Below are positions 44,256 through 52,743 of a stretch of DNA of 64,000 nucleotides, piece by piece. Made by a program: the position numbers and the translations under genes. How positions within the stretch are numbered: the stretch's first letter is position 1; each line of letters begins with the position of its first letter. Source of the stretch: Sva-07 sp963728355 (GTDB lineage Bacteria > Actinomycetota > Acidimicrobiia > Acidimicrobiales > Ilumatobacteraceae); contig CAVSJQ010000001.1 in the NCBI GenBank assembly GCA_963728355.1, positions 248,001 to 312,000 on the forward strand, read 5' to 3'. The notes beneath the pieces were generated by a model. The model was not told where the DNA came from. It ran no database searches and worked only from the letters and a program-made list of their open reading frames with translations.

Positions 44256-46346
44256 GTGAACCAACAAGCCGATCAGACATCCGACACACCTCCTCCGTCG
44301 AACGCTGCGACCTCCGCTGCCGCTCCGGCAGCCCCACGGCGGGCCCACACCTGGCACCGACCGACCGGCGACGTCGACGACCCCTACGCGTGGATGCGCG
44401 ACGTCGACGACCCCGAACTGCTCGACTACCTGCGGTCCGAGAACGACGCGGCCGAGCGGTTCTTCGCCCCGCACGCCGACACGATCGAGACGATCTTCGG
44501 CGAGATCCGCTCACGGGTGCAGGAGACCGACATGTCGACGCCGGTCGAGTTCGGTCCGTGGTGGTACGTCACCTCCACCGTCGAAGGGATGAGCTATCCC
44601 GTCCACCATCGCGGCCCCAGCGCCGACCGCGCCACCGACACCGTCCTGCTCGACGAGAACGTCGAAGCCGAGGGGCACGACTTCTTCGACCTCGGTGCAT
44701 TCGACGCGTCGATGGACCACCGGCTGGTCGCCTGGTCGATGGACGTCGCCGGCGACGAGCACTACACGCTGCGCATCCGCGACCTGACCACCGGTGCCGA
44801 TCTCGACGACCGCATCGACGACACCTCCAACGCCGGGATCGCCTGGTCACGCGACGGGCAATGGCTGTTCTACGTGGCCCCCGACGACCAGGAACGGCCG
44901 GCGAGGGTGTGGCGCCATCGGTTGGGCACACCTCGCACCGACGACGTCTGCGTGTTCGACGAGACCGACGAACGCTTCTACGTCGGCATCGGGTCGACGC
45001 GCTCGGAGGCGTGGATCGTGATCCACTCGGCGAGTCGCACCAGCGCCGACGCCCGGATCATCCCCACCGATCGCCCCACCGACGAGCCGGTCGTCGTGAT
45101 GCCACGTCGCGACGACGTCGAGTACGGGATCGACCACTGGGGTGACTCGTTCGTCATGCACACCAACGACGACGCAGTCGACTTCCGACTGCTCGTCGCC
45201 GACGACGACGCCGACACCAGCGATCCGGCCAACTGGAGCGAGCTCGTCGCACACCGGCCGGGCCGCCGCATCGCCGGTGTCGACGCGTTCGCCGACCACC
45301 TGCTGATCCACGAGTGGGTCGACGCCCAGCCGCAGTTGCGCATCCTCTTCCGCGACGGGATCGAGCGCATCATCGATCTCGGTTCGGAGCCGCACGACGT
45401 CGAACCCTCGTCCAATCCGCAGTGGGCCACCGGCGTCGTGCGCTACACCGTGCAGTCGTTGACGCTGCCGACGTCGCTCTACGACGAGCAGGTGGCCACG
45501 GGCGAGCGCACGCTGCTGCGCCAGATCCCCACTCCCAACGTCGACCTGGACGCGTACACCGCGGAGCGGGTGTGGGCGACCGCCGCCGACGGCATCCGGG
45601 TGCCGATCGACATCGTCCGACGCAACGACACGCCGCTCGACGGCACTGCACCCGGCGTGCTCTACGGCTACGGCGCGTACGAAGCATCGTTGCCACCGTG
45701 GTTCTCGGTGGCGAGGCTGTCGCTGCTCGACCGTGGCTACGTGTGGGCGCTCGCCCACCCGCGCGGCGGTGGCGAACTGGGTCGCAACTGGTATCTCGAC
45801 GGCAAGCTCCTCGCCAAGGCGAACACGTTCGACGACATGATCGCCTGCGGTGAACACCTGATCGCGACCGGCATCGTCGACCCGGAGCATCTGGCGATCC
45901 GCGGCGGTTCCGCCGGTGGGCTGCTCGTCGCTGCGTGCATGACCAAACGGCCCGACCTGTTCGCGAGCGTCGTCGCCGAGGTGCCGTTCGTCGACGTCGT
46001 CAACACGATGAGCGATCCCACCCTGCCGCTCACGGTGACCGAATGGGAGGAGTGGGGCGACCCGCGCAGCGAGCCGTACGCGTCGTGCATGCTGGACTAC
46101 TCGCCGTACGACAACACCGTCGCCGCCGAATATCCGGCGGTCTACGCCACTGCGGGACTGAACGATCCGCGCGTGAGCGTCCACGAGCCGGCCAAGTGGG
46201 TCGCCCGCCTGCGCGAGGTGTCGACCGGCGATGCGCCGATCGTGCTGCGCACCGAACTCGGTGCCGGCCACGGTGGCCCTACCGGCCGCTACGACGCATG
46301 GCGCGACGAAGCTCGGACGATTGCGTTCATCCTCGCCACGACCTGA
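44256..46346 (+). CDS. Prolyl oligopeptidase family peptidase (oligopeptidase B-like)
   Basis: A 696-residue S9 serine peptidase. The N-terminal beta-propeller (to about 410) is followed by an alpha/beta hydrolase domain with the nucleophile GGSAGG, acid DPRV and His in LGAGHGGPTG. DDPYAWMRDVDDPELLDYLRSEN at the start and GYGAYEASLPPWFSVARLSLLDRG in the hydrolase domain match oligopeptidase B. GTG 44256 lies about 10 bp after a TACATT -10-like box, so the message may be leaderless. It would cut short basic peptides in the cytoplasm. Confidence 0.92.
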   Translation: MNQQADQTSDTPPPSNAATSAAAPAAPRRAHTWHRPTGDVDDPYAWMRDVDDPELLDYLRSENDAAERFFAPHADTIETIFGEIRSRVQETDMSTPVEFGPWWYVTSTVEGMSYPVHHRGPSADRATDTVLLDENVEAEGHDFFDLGAFDASMDHRLVAWSMDVAGDEHYTLRIRDLTTGADLDDRIDDTSNAGIAWSRDGQWLFYVAPDDQERPARVWRHRLGTPRTDDVCVFDETDERFYVGIGSTRSEAWIVIHSASRTSADARIIPTDRPTDEPVVVMPRRDDVEYGIDHWGDSFVMHTNDDAVDFRLLVADDDADTSDPANWSELVAHRPGRRIAGVDAFADHLLIHEWVDAQPQLRILFRDGIERIIDLGSEPHDVEPSSNPQWATGVVRYTVQSLTLPTSLYDEQVATGERTLLRQIPTPNVDLDAYTAERVWATAADGIRVPIDIVRRNDTPLDGTAPGVLYGYGAYEASLPPWFSVARLSLLDRGYVWALAHPRGGGELGRNWYLDGKLLAKANTFDDMIACGEHLIATGIVDPEHLAIRGGSAGGLLVAACMTKRPDLFASVVAEVPFVDVVNTMSDPTLPLTVTEWEEWGDPRSEPYASCMLDYSPYDNTVAAEYPAVYATAGLNDPRVSVHEPAKWVARLREVSTGDAPIVLRTELGAGHGGPTGRYDAWRDEARTIAFILATT

Positions 46347-46363
46347 GCGGCAGACCGCCGGTC

Positions 46364-46744
46364 TCAGGCGAACAGGGCGACGACGCCGAGCGCGATGAAG
46401 CCGACGTTGCGGACGACGTGAGCCCGTCCGAGCGGCTTCGCCGACCAGGCGCCGAAACAGGCACACGGCGGATGCTTGCCCTCGGCGAGGCGACGCACGA
46501 TCAAGGCAGTGAACGCCACGAGGACCACCAACGCCGTTGCAGCGGCGACGGCCGGCGCGAGCTGCACCACCAGCACGGCGCCGAGCACGATCTCGAGCCA
46601 CGGCAGCACCGGCACGACGAAACGTGGAGCGCCCAGCTCCCGTGCCTGCTGCGGCCAGGCGGCGCCGGCGGCGATCTTCGAACCGCCCGAGACGACGAAC
46701 ACCAGGCCGAGCAGGATCGACGCCCCCAGCCCGGCGGCGGACAC
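46364..46744 (-). CDS. MauE/DoxX-like four-helix membrane protein
   Basis: A 126-residue membrane protein with four predicted helices (start ILLGLVFVVSGGSKI). The loop PPCACFGAWS matches the Cys-x-Cys-Phe-Gly motif of MauE-type methylamine utilisation proteins, thought to help disulfide handling. It ends 4 bp from the metallo-hydrolase start region on the same strand. Confidence 0.75.
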   Translation of the reverse strand: MSAAGLGASILLGLVFVVSGGSKIAAGAAWPQQARELGAPRFVVPVLPWLEIVLGAVLVVQLAPAVAAATALVVLVAFTALIVRRLAEGKHPPCACFGAWSAKPLGRAHVVRNVGFIALGVVALFA

Positions 46745-46748
46745 CGGT

Positions 46749-47609
46749 TCAGACCGTGATCGTCATGCGCTCGCGCGCCGCGAACGCCTCGACATCGAGC
46801 TTGGCCGCACACTCGATCACCGGGGCGAGCATCTCATCGAGTTCGTCGTCGTCGTGGGCGGGATCGTGGTGGAACAGCACGAGCCGCTTCACGCGCGCCG
46901 TCGCCGCGAGCCACACCGCGTACTCGGGCGTGCAGTGGCCCCAGTCCCGCTTCGTCGTGAACTCCTCGGGCGTGTACTGCGCATCGTGGATCAGGACGTC
47001 GGCGTCCTCGCACAGCTCGATCGCTCCCGGCCACGCGGAATGCGAGCCATCGGTCGGCATCTGGTGGTCGCTCATGTAGACGATGGAACGGCCGTCGTAC
47101 TCGACCCGGTACCCGACGGTGTGTCCGACGTGCGGGATCAACCGCGACATCACTCGCACGTCACCGATCGTGAACTCGTGGTCGCCGACCTCGTGGATGT
47201 CGACCATGCCCGGGAACATCGAGAAGTGGATCGGGAACAGCGGCGGCTTGATCGTGTCGGCGAACACCTCGGCGACGGTGATGTCGCCCGGCTGTTCGGG
47301 CGCGTACAGCGTCACGTTCGCCCCCGGCCGCAGGAACGGCTTGAAGAACGGCAGCCCCTGGATGTGGTCCCAGTGCAGGTGGCTCAACAGGCACGTGCCG
47401 CGGAACGGCTGATCGGCGGGCTGGCTGGCACCGAAGTAGCGCAGGCCGGTACCGAGGTCGAACAGGATGGGATCTTGGCCCGGCACGTCGAGCGAGACGC
47501 ACGAGGTGTTGCCGCCGTAGCGGGCGATCTCTTCCCCATGGCATGGCGTCGAACCACGGACGCCGTGAAACGTCACGCCTATCCCGCCGCTTGCGGTCTC
47601 TGTATCCAC
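46749..47609 (-). CDS. Metallo-beta-lactamase fold hydrolase (RNase Z/PDE-like)
   Basis: A 286-residue metallo-hydrolase from GTG 47609. It has VRGSTPCHGEEIARYGGNTSC, the zinc motif LSHLHWDHIQGLPFF, later Asp in MSDHQMP and His in FHHDPAHDD. This set is typical of the RNase Z/cyclic-nucleotide phosphodiesterase branch. It is the first gene of a unit with the MauE-like gene and is divergent from the UGSC operon by 110 bp. The substrate is unknown. Confidence 0.82.
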   Translation of the reverse strand: MDTETASGGIGVTFHGVRGSTPCHGEEIARYGGNTSCVSLDVPGQDPILFDLGTGLRYFGASQPADQPFRGTCLLSHLHWDHIQGLPFFKPFLRPGANVTLYAPEQPGDITVAEVFADTIKPPLFPIHFSMFPGMVDIHEVGDHEFTIGDVRVMSRLIPHVGHTVGYRVEYDGRSIVYMSDHQMPTDGSHSAWPGAIELCEDADVLIHDAQYTPEEFTTKRDWGHCTPEYAVWLAATARVKRLVLFHHDPAHDDDELDEMLAPVIECAAKLDVEAFAARERMTITV

Positions 47610-47719
47610 TGAACCCCCGATGTCCGCACGATAGAACCTTTTCGGGACCTCGACACAACTCCTGCGACGCGACGCCGCCAACTGACCGGCGCAGGCGAGC
47701 CGATTGCTACCGTCGGCCC

Positions 47720-49171
47720 ATGCGCACCTCGGTGGAACCGCCCGCACTGCCCGACGGGATCGTCGTGGTCGTCAAGGAGGAATGCGCCACGTGCCACTCG
47801 ATCACCTCTGTCCTGCGCCAACTCGTCGATGCCACGACGCTGACGGTGTACACCCAAGACGACCCGAGATTCCCCGAGACGCCGAGCCCGATCCACGACG
47901 CCGACCTCGCCGTGAGCTGGCATCACCACATCGAGACGGTGCCGACCGTCATCCGTGTCGTCGACGGCGTCGAGGTCGAGCGCACGGTCGGCTGGCACCG
48001 CGACGAATGGGAACGCGTGACGGGCGTCGAGGGCCTCGGCCGGGATCTCCCTGCGATGCGCCCGGGCTGCGGTTCGATGAGCGTCGACCCCGACCTCGTC
48101 GACGAGTTGAACGCGCGCTTCGGCGCGTCGACGCTCGCCTCGCGCCGCATCGAGGTCGCCGACGCCGAAGACGAGATGGAGATGATGTTCACGCGCGGCT
48201 GGACCGACGGTCTGCCGGTGGTGCCCCCGACCGAGACGCGGGTCATGCGCATGTTGACGGGAACGACACGTGCTCCGTCCGACGTGGTCGCCACGGTGCC
48301 GCCCGATCTCGTCGACGTCACCGTCGAGAAGGTGGCCGTCGCTGCGGTGATGGCCGGCTGTCTGCCCGAGTACCTCCCGTGGGTGCTCACCGCCGTCGAG
48401 GCAGCCTGCACGAACGAGTTCAACATGCACGGCCTGCTCGCCACCACGATGCCGGTCGGCCCCGTCATCGTCTGCAGCGGCCCGGGTACCCGTGCGATCG
48501 GGATGAACTCCGGCGGCAATGCGCTCGGTCAGGGCAACCGGGCGAACTCCACCATCGGCCGCGCCCTCCAGTTGGTCGTGCGCAACGTGGGCGGCGGTCG
48601 ACCGGGCGAGGTCGACCGTGCCACCCACGGCTCCCCCGGCAAGATCGGGTTCTGCTTCGCCGAGAACGACGCCGAGTCGCCGTACGGAACCCTCGCCGTC
48701 GAGCACGGCATCGAGCCCGGCGTCGACGCGCTCACGCTGTTCGCCGGCGAGGGAACGCGCTGCGTCGTCGATCAGATCTCACGCGAACCCGACTCGCTCG
48801 CACGGTCGCTCGCTGCGAGCCTGCAGGCGATGCACCATCCCAAGCTGATCCTCGGGTTCGACGCGATCCTCGTGATGGGCCCCGAACACGCCAGGGTGTT
48901 CGCTGACGCCGGGTGGGATCGCGAACGGATCGTCGCGGGGATCTCCGAGCACCTGAACCGCCCGGGATCGGAGTTGGTGCGCGGCGCCGGCGGCATGGCG
49001 GAGGGCCTCCCCGAAGCGTTCGCCGACGCCGAGTCGCTGCCGAAGTTCCGAGCGGGCGGGCTGATGCTCACCTTCGCCGGCAGCGGCGCCGGCCTGTTCT
49101 CCGAGATCATCGGCGGCTGGGCCAACGGTGACGTCGGCTCGAAGCCGGTCACCCGCGCCGTGACATACTGA
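47720..49171 (+). CDS. Thioredoxin-like/UGSC-partner protein
   Basis: A 483-residue two-part protein. Residues 1-105 look like a thioredoxin or glutaredoxin-type domain with VVVVKEECATCHSITSVLRQL (C22-x2-C25) and the cis-Pro region VPTVIRVV. Residues from about 150 carry FTRGWTDGLPVVPPTE, the large domain I associate with UGSC-family operons: VEKVAVAAVMAGCLPEYLP, EFNMHGLLATTMPVGPVIVCSGP and GNRANSTIGRALQLV. It is 6 bp upstream of the selenoprotein, so they are almost certainly one operon. No substrate is known to me. The start is ATG 47720; the earlier open frame is in the divergent promoter gap. Confidence 0.75.
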   Translation: MRTSVEPPALPDGIVVVVKEECATCHSITSVLRQLVDATTLTVYTQDDPRFPETPSPIHDADLAVSWHHHIETVPTVIRVVDGVEVERTVGWHRDEWERVTGVEGLGRDLPAMRPGCGSMSVDPDLVDELNARFGASTLASRRIEVADAEDEMEMMFTRGWTDGLPVVPPTETRVMRMLTGTTRAPSDVVATVPPDLVDVTVEKVAVAAVMAGCLPEYLPWVLTAVEAACTNEFNMHGLLATTMPVGPVIVCSGPGTRAIGMNSGGNALGQGNRANSTIGRALQLVVRNVGGGRPGEVDRATHGSPGKIGFCFAENDAESPYGTLAVEHGIEPGVDALTLFAGEGTRCVVDQISREPDSLARSLAASLQAMHHPKLILGFDAILVMGPEHARVFADAGWDRERIVAGISEHLNRPGSELVRGAGGMAEGLPEAFADAESLPKFRAGGLMLTFAGSGAGLFSEIIGGWANGDVGSKPVTRAVTY

Positions 49172-49177
49172 GCTCTC

Positions 49178-49705
49178 ATGAGCGCCCGCACGATCCTCGA
49201 CCCCACCAGCGAGCGGACCGTCGCCGAACGCCAGCGGCTCGATCGTCCGAGCTCGCTGTCGGGGCTCACCGTCGGACTGCTCGACATCTCCAAGCCGCGT
49301 GGCGACGTGTTCCTCGATCGGCTCGAGCAACGCCTCGCCGACGTCGGTGCAACGGTCAACCGCTATCGCAAGCCGACCTTCACGAAGCCGGCTCCGGTCG
49401 ACCTTCGCCACCGGATCTCCGTTGAATGTCAGGTCGTGATCGAGGCCTTGGCCGATTGAGGCAGTTGTACGTCGTGCAGTGTGCACGACATCAGTGATCT
49501 GGAACTGCGAGGCATCCCGGGCGTCTTCGTCGCATCGGAGGGGTTCGTCGACGCGGCCGTCGCACAGTCGACCTCGCTCGGCTTCCCGTCGGTCGCACGG
49601 GTGTTCACGCCACATCCCGTCCAGGATCGCACCGACGACGAGATGGTCGCTTACGCCGACGCCGCCTTCGACGCAATCGTCGCCGCAATCACGTCCGGGG
49701 CCTGA
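49178..49705 (+). CDS. UGSC-family selenoprotein, TGA read as selenocysteine
   Basis: One 175-codon gene with an in-frame TGA at 49457-49459. Before it: SKPRGDVFLDRLEQRLADVG...NRYRKPTFTKPAP...VIEALAD. After it, in the same frame: GSCTSCSVHD, then LELRGIPGVFVASEGF and HPVQDRTDDEM. Both halves are conserved parts of UGSC-type proteins, so the TGA most likely codes for Sec94, giving U-G-S-C-T-S-C with Cys97 and Cys100. The protein resembles small redox enzymes; the activity is not known to me. A hairpin follows the TGA. Standard gene callers would report two fragments (49178-49459 and 49481-49705). No Sec machinery lies in this window. Confidence 0.85.
49461..49508 (+). promoter_or_regulatory. 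Candidate bacterial SECIS hairpin
   Basis: The inner stem GTCGTGCA / TGCACGAC (49471-49489) has 8 bp and a three-base GTG loop. An outer GCAGTT / AACTGC pairing (49461-49466 with 49503-49508) can extend it. The apical loop lies about 20 nt after the TGA, inside the 16-37 nt range usual for bacterial SECIS elements. Confidence 0.6.
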
Positions 49706-49719
49706 GCCTTCCCACCACG

Positions 49720-49754
49720 AACTGTCACACCGTCCCGCGCCCAAGGTGACAGTT
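49720..49754. repeat. Type B palindrome, perfect arms
   Basis: Perfect 9-bp arms AACTGTCAC / GTGACAGTT are separated by 17 bp. It lies just after the selenoprotein stop, between convergent genes. Confidence 0.8.
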
Positions 49755-49775
49755 CGGCCGTGCTGGATCGACCGA

Positions 49776-49804
49776 GGTTACGCAGTGCCTGGCACCGCGT
49801 AACC
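49776..49804. repeat. Type A palindrome (REP)
   Basis: GGTTACGC / GCGTAACC outer arms with a GTGCCTGGCAC centre. It lies 21 bp after the type B copy and 3 bp before the lyase stop. It is the only type A copy in the window away from the RAYT gene. Confidence 0.82.
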
Positions 49805-49807
49805 AGT

Positions 49808-50677
49808 TCAACCGAGGGCGGCGATCGCCTGGGCGGTGGCGAGGACCCGGCGGGCGTTGTCGACGTGCAGGTTCTCGATCATCCGGCCGTCGACGGTGAC
49901 GACCCCCCGGCCGTCGGCGACGGCCTCGTCGAATGCAGCGATGACGCGCTCGGCGTACTCGATGTCGGCGGCTGACGGCGCCCAGATGTCGTTGGCTGGC
50001 CCGACCTGGCTGGGATGGATCAGCGTCTTGCCGTCGAAGCCCATCTCCATCCCCTGGCGGCACTCGGCCTCGAAGCCCTCGGCGTTCTTCACGTCGTTGT
50101 AGACGCCGTCGAGGATCACCTTGCTGGCTTCCCTGGCGGCGAGCAGCGCCGTGGCGAGATGCGAGACGAGCGGATGACGGCTGGGCACCAACGGCGAGCG
50201 CAGCTCCTTCGCGAGGTCGTTGGTGCCCATCACCAACACCGCGACACGCGGATGCGCGGCGATGGCGCGCACGTCGAAGATCGCGGTCGGCGTCTCGATC
50301 ATCGGCCAGATCTTCACGTCGCTCGGAGCTCCGGCCTCGTCGAGCAGCGCCGACACGCGGTCGAGGTAGTCCACCGAGTCGACCTTGGGGATCACGACCG
50401 CGGCGGGCCCCGCTGCACCGGCAGCTGCCACGTCGTCGGCTCCCCACTGGGTGTCGAGGCCGTTGCAGCGGATCGTCAGCTCACGGTTGCCGTAGCGATC
50501 CGACGTCACGGCCGCGACCGCCTTCGCCCGGGCCTCGGACTTCGCGTCTGGCGCGACCGCGTCCTCCAGGTCGAAGATGATCGCGTCGGCCGGGATCGTC
50601 TGCGCCTTCTCGAGCGCGCGGTCGTTGGCCGCCGGCATGTACAGCACCGATCGGCGGGGGCGGAGTTCGTCGGTCAT
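49808..50677 (-). CDS. CitE-like CoA ester lyase
   Basis: A 289-residue HpcH/HpaI-type lyase like the CitE beta-subunit. It has RSVLYMPAANDRALEKAQ, FDLEDAVAP (Mg-binding Asp/Glu), IRCNGLDT (substrate Arg) and VMGTNDLAKELR near the active site. It probably cleaves or forms a beta-hydroxyacyl-CoA such as citramalyl-CoA. The ATG at 50677 follows GGAG just after the upstream stop. It is the second of two lyase genes in a row. Confidence 0.88.
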   Translation of the reverse strand: MTDELRPRRSVLYMPAANDRALEKAQTIPADAIIFDLEDAVAPDAKSEARAKAVAAVTSDRYGNRELTIRCNGLDTQWGADDVAAAGAAGPAAVVIPKVDSVDYLDRVSALLDEAGAPSDVKIWPMIETPTAIFDVRAIAAHPRVAVLVMGTNDLAKELRSPLVPSRHPLVSHLATALLAAREASKVILDGVYNDVKNAEGFEAECRQGMEMGFDGKTLIHPSQVGPANDIWAPSAADIEYAERVIAAFDEAVADGRGVVTVDGRMIENLHVDNARRVLATAQAIAALG

Positions 50678-50687
50678 CAGCATCTCC

Positions 50688-51752
50688 TCAGAAGCCGTAG
50701 CGGGCGGCCAGTTCCGGATCGCGTTCGGACAGCGAGCGGGCGAGTTCGACGACCACCCGGCACTGCTTGACCGAGGCGTCGTCCTCCATCTTGCCGTCGA
50801 GCATGATGGCACCGGTGCCGTCGCCCATCGCGTCGATCACCCGCTGGGCGTGAGCGACGTCGGCGGGGTCGGGGCTGAACACCTTCTTGGCGATGCCGAT
50901 TTGCACCGGGTGAAGACTCCAGGCGCCGACGCAGCCCAGCAGATACGCATTGCGGAACTGGTCCTCGCAAGCAACGGTGTCCTTGATGTCGCCGAACGGT
51001 CCGTAGAACGGCAGGATCCCGTGGGTCACGCAGGCGTCGACCATGCGGGCGATCGTGTAGTGCCAGAGATCCTGCTGATACGTCGTGCGCGGTGCCTCGA
51101 TGTCGGCGTTGCCGTCGGCGTCGACCTCCGGGTCGGCACGCACGAGGTACCCGGGGTGGCCACCACCGACGCGGGTGGTCTTCATCCGACGGTTGGCCGC
51201 GAGGTCGGCCGGACCGAGCGAGAGGCCCTGCATCCGGGGTGACGCCCCACAGATCTCCTCGACGTTGGCGACACCGCGCGCGGTCTCGAGGATCGCGTGG
51301 ACCAGCAGCGGCTCGGTGAGTCCCGCCTTGGCCTCGAGTTGGGCGAGCAGACGATCGACGTAGTGGATGTCCTCGGGGCCTTCGACCTTGGGGATCATGA
51401 TCACATCAAGCGATCGGCCGGCCTCGAGAACGGCGGCGGTCAGATCGTCGAGCCCCCACGGCGAGTCGAGGCTGTTCACGCGGGTCCAGAACTGGGTCTC
51501 GCCGAAGTCCACCGTCTGCGCGACCTCGACCAGGCCAGCTCGTGCCGCCTCCTTCTGGTCGGCCGGAACGCCGTCTTCGAGGTTGGCGAGCAGGATGTCC
51601 ACGGTCGGCGCGATGTCGGACACCTTCGAGCGCATCTTCTCGTTCGCCGCCGGGAAGAAGTGGATCATCCGGCTCGGCCGGAAGGGGATCTCACGGACGG
51701 GCTCGGGGGCCCCGACGGCGAGCGGACGGAAGAAGTCTCTTGCTGGACGCAC
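50688..51752 (-). CDS. HpcH/HpaI aldolase/citrate lyase-type CoA lyase
   Basis: A 354-residue lyase starting at GTG 51752. It is longer than CitE and has MIHFFPAANEKM, LLANLEDGVPA, WTRVNSLDSPWGLDD and LSLGPADLAANRRM, a layout close to malyl/methylmalyl-CoA lyases. The ending QCRVVVELARSLSERDPELAARYGF is typical of that group. It lies 10 bp upstream of the CitE-like gene and probably acts with it. The substrate cannot be read from sequence. Confidence 0.85.
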   Translation of the reverse strand: MRPARDFFRPLAVGAPEPVREIPFRPSRMIHFFPAANEKMRSKVSDIAPTVDILLANLEDGVPADQKEAARAGLVEVAQTVDFGETQFWTRVNSLDSPWGLDDLTAAVLEAGRSLDVIMIPKVEGPEDIHYVDRLLAQLEAKAGLTEPLLVHAILETARGVANVEEICGASPRMQGLSLGPADLAANRRMKTTRVGGGHPGYLVRADPEVDADGNADIEAPRTTYQQDLWHYTIARMVDACVTHGILPFYGPFGDIKDTVACEDQFRNAYLLGCVGAWSLHPVQIGIAKKVFSPDPADVAHAQRVIDAMGDGTGAIMLDGKMEDDASVKQCRVVVELARSLSERDPELAARYGF

Positions 51753-51911
51753 GATGCAACCGTACGCGCCGCGCCACCCAGGCAGCCAACCGCCACCCCG
51801 AGACCACTTGCGGGGACGACGATCGCCGCCCACCGGGCCCTCCAATCCGAAATTTGCGCCGATCGACGTCTCGCGCGGGCAGATCCGCACATTTTTCGGT
51901 TCTTTGGGGGG

Positions 51912-52733
51912 TCAGGTCGGGAGGGAGGCGGAGCCGTCGCGGACTGCGACGAGGCCGTCGGCGACCAGGGTGGCGACGATGCGTTCGTCGAAGTCCGACG
52001 CGAGGCGCGGACCGTCGTGCAGCGCGGCGAGCACGCGGCCACGCGCCTGACGGTCGCTGCCGTCGAAGGGCGCCTGGCGGGTGCTGACCCCGGCGGAGCC
52101 GACCGCCGGATCGGGATCCGGATGGCCGGCGGCGTGCCAGCGACACGATGCAGCGATCGGACAGCCACCGCATCGCGGGGTCGGCCGGCACACGGTGGCG
52201 CCCAGATCCATGATCACCTGGTTCCAGATCCAGCCGTGACCGGCCGGCACGACGTCGTCGGCCGTCGCCTGGGCGCGCTTGGGCGTCAACCGCTCGCCGG
52301 CCGTCCGCGCCAGGACCCGGGCGATGTTCGTGTCGACCACGGCGACGTCGCGTTCGAACGCGAACGCCAACACCGCTCGCGCTGTGTACGGCCCGATTCC
52401 GGGCAGCGCCACGAGGTCGTCGAGTTCGTCGGGCAGTCGACCGCCGTGACGCTCGACGATCAGTGCAGCCGCGTCGCGCAGGTTGCGCGCCCGGCGCGGA
52501 TAGCCGAGGCCCTGCCACAGCCGCAGCACGTCGGCCAGCGGCGCCGCCGCACATGACGCCGGGTCCGGATAGACGTCGAGGAACGCCTGCCACTTCGGGA
52601 TCACCCGATCGGCTTGCGTCTGTTGCAGCATCACCTCAGCGACGAGGATGGCCCACGGGTCTCGCTCGGCGCGCCACGGCAGATCACGCAGCTGTGCGGC
52701 GCCCCAAGCGAGGACGGCACCCGGCTCGATCAA
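51912..52733 (-). CDS. mutY: MutY-like A/G-specific adenine glycosylase
   Basis: A 273-residue DNA glycosylase that removes A opposite 8-oxoG. It has catalytic Glu33 in AEVMLQQTQ, the HhH-GPD hairpin LPGIGPYTARAVLAFAF and Asp in VAVVDTNIARV. The Fe-S loop is CRPTPRCGGCPIAASC, a C-x5-C-x2-C-x5-C set, one residue shorter than the usual first spacing. The C-terminal NUDIX-like domain that reads 8-oxoG is missing or replaced by about 50 residues. It lies 10 bp upstream of no related gene; the MaoC gene is just before it on the strand. Confidence 0.85.
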   Translation of the reverse strand: MIEPGAVLAWGAAQLRDLPWRAERDPWAILVAEVMLQQTQADRVIPKWQAFLDVYPDPASCAAAPLADVLRLWQGLGYPRRARNLRDAAALIVERHGGRLPDELDDLVALPGIGPYTARAVLAFAFERDVAVVDTNIARVLARTAGERLTPKRAQATADDVVPAGHGWIWNQVIMDLGATVCRPTPRCGGCPIAASCRWHAAGHPDPDPAVGSAGVSTRQAPFDGSDRQARGRVLAALHDGPRLASDFDERIVATLVADGLVAVRDGSASLPT

Positions 52734-52743
52734 CGGTGGCGGC

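Noticed and set aside
49457..49459. TGA as the true end of a 93-residue protein
   Set aside because: The same frame continues with conserved UGSC-family sequence to 49705, and the downstream part has no good start or ribosome site.
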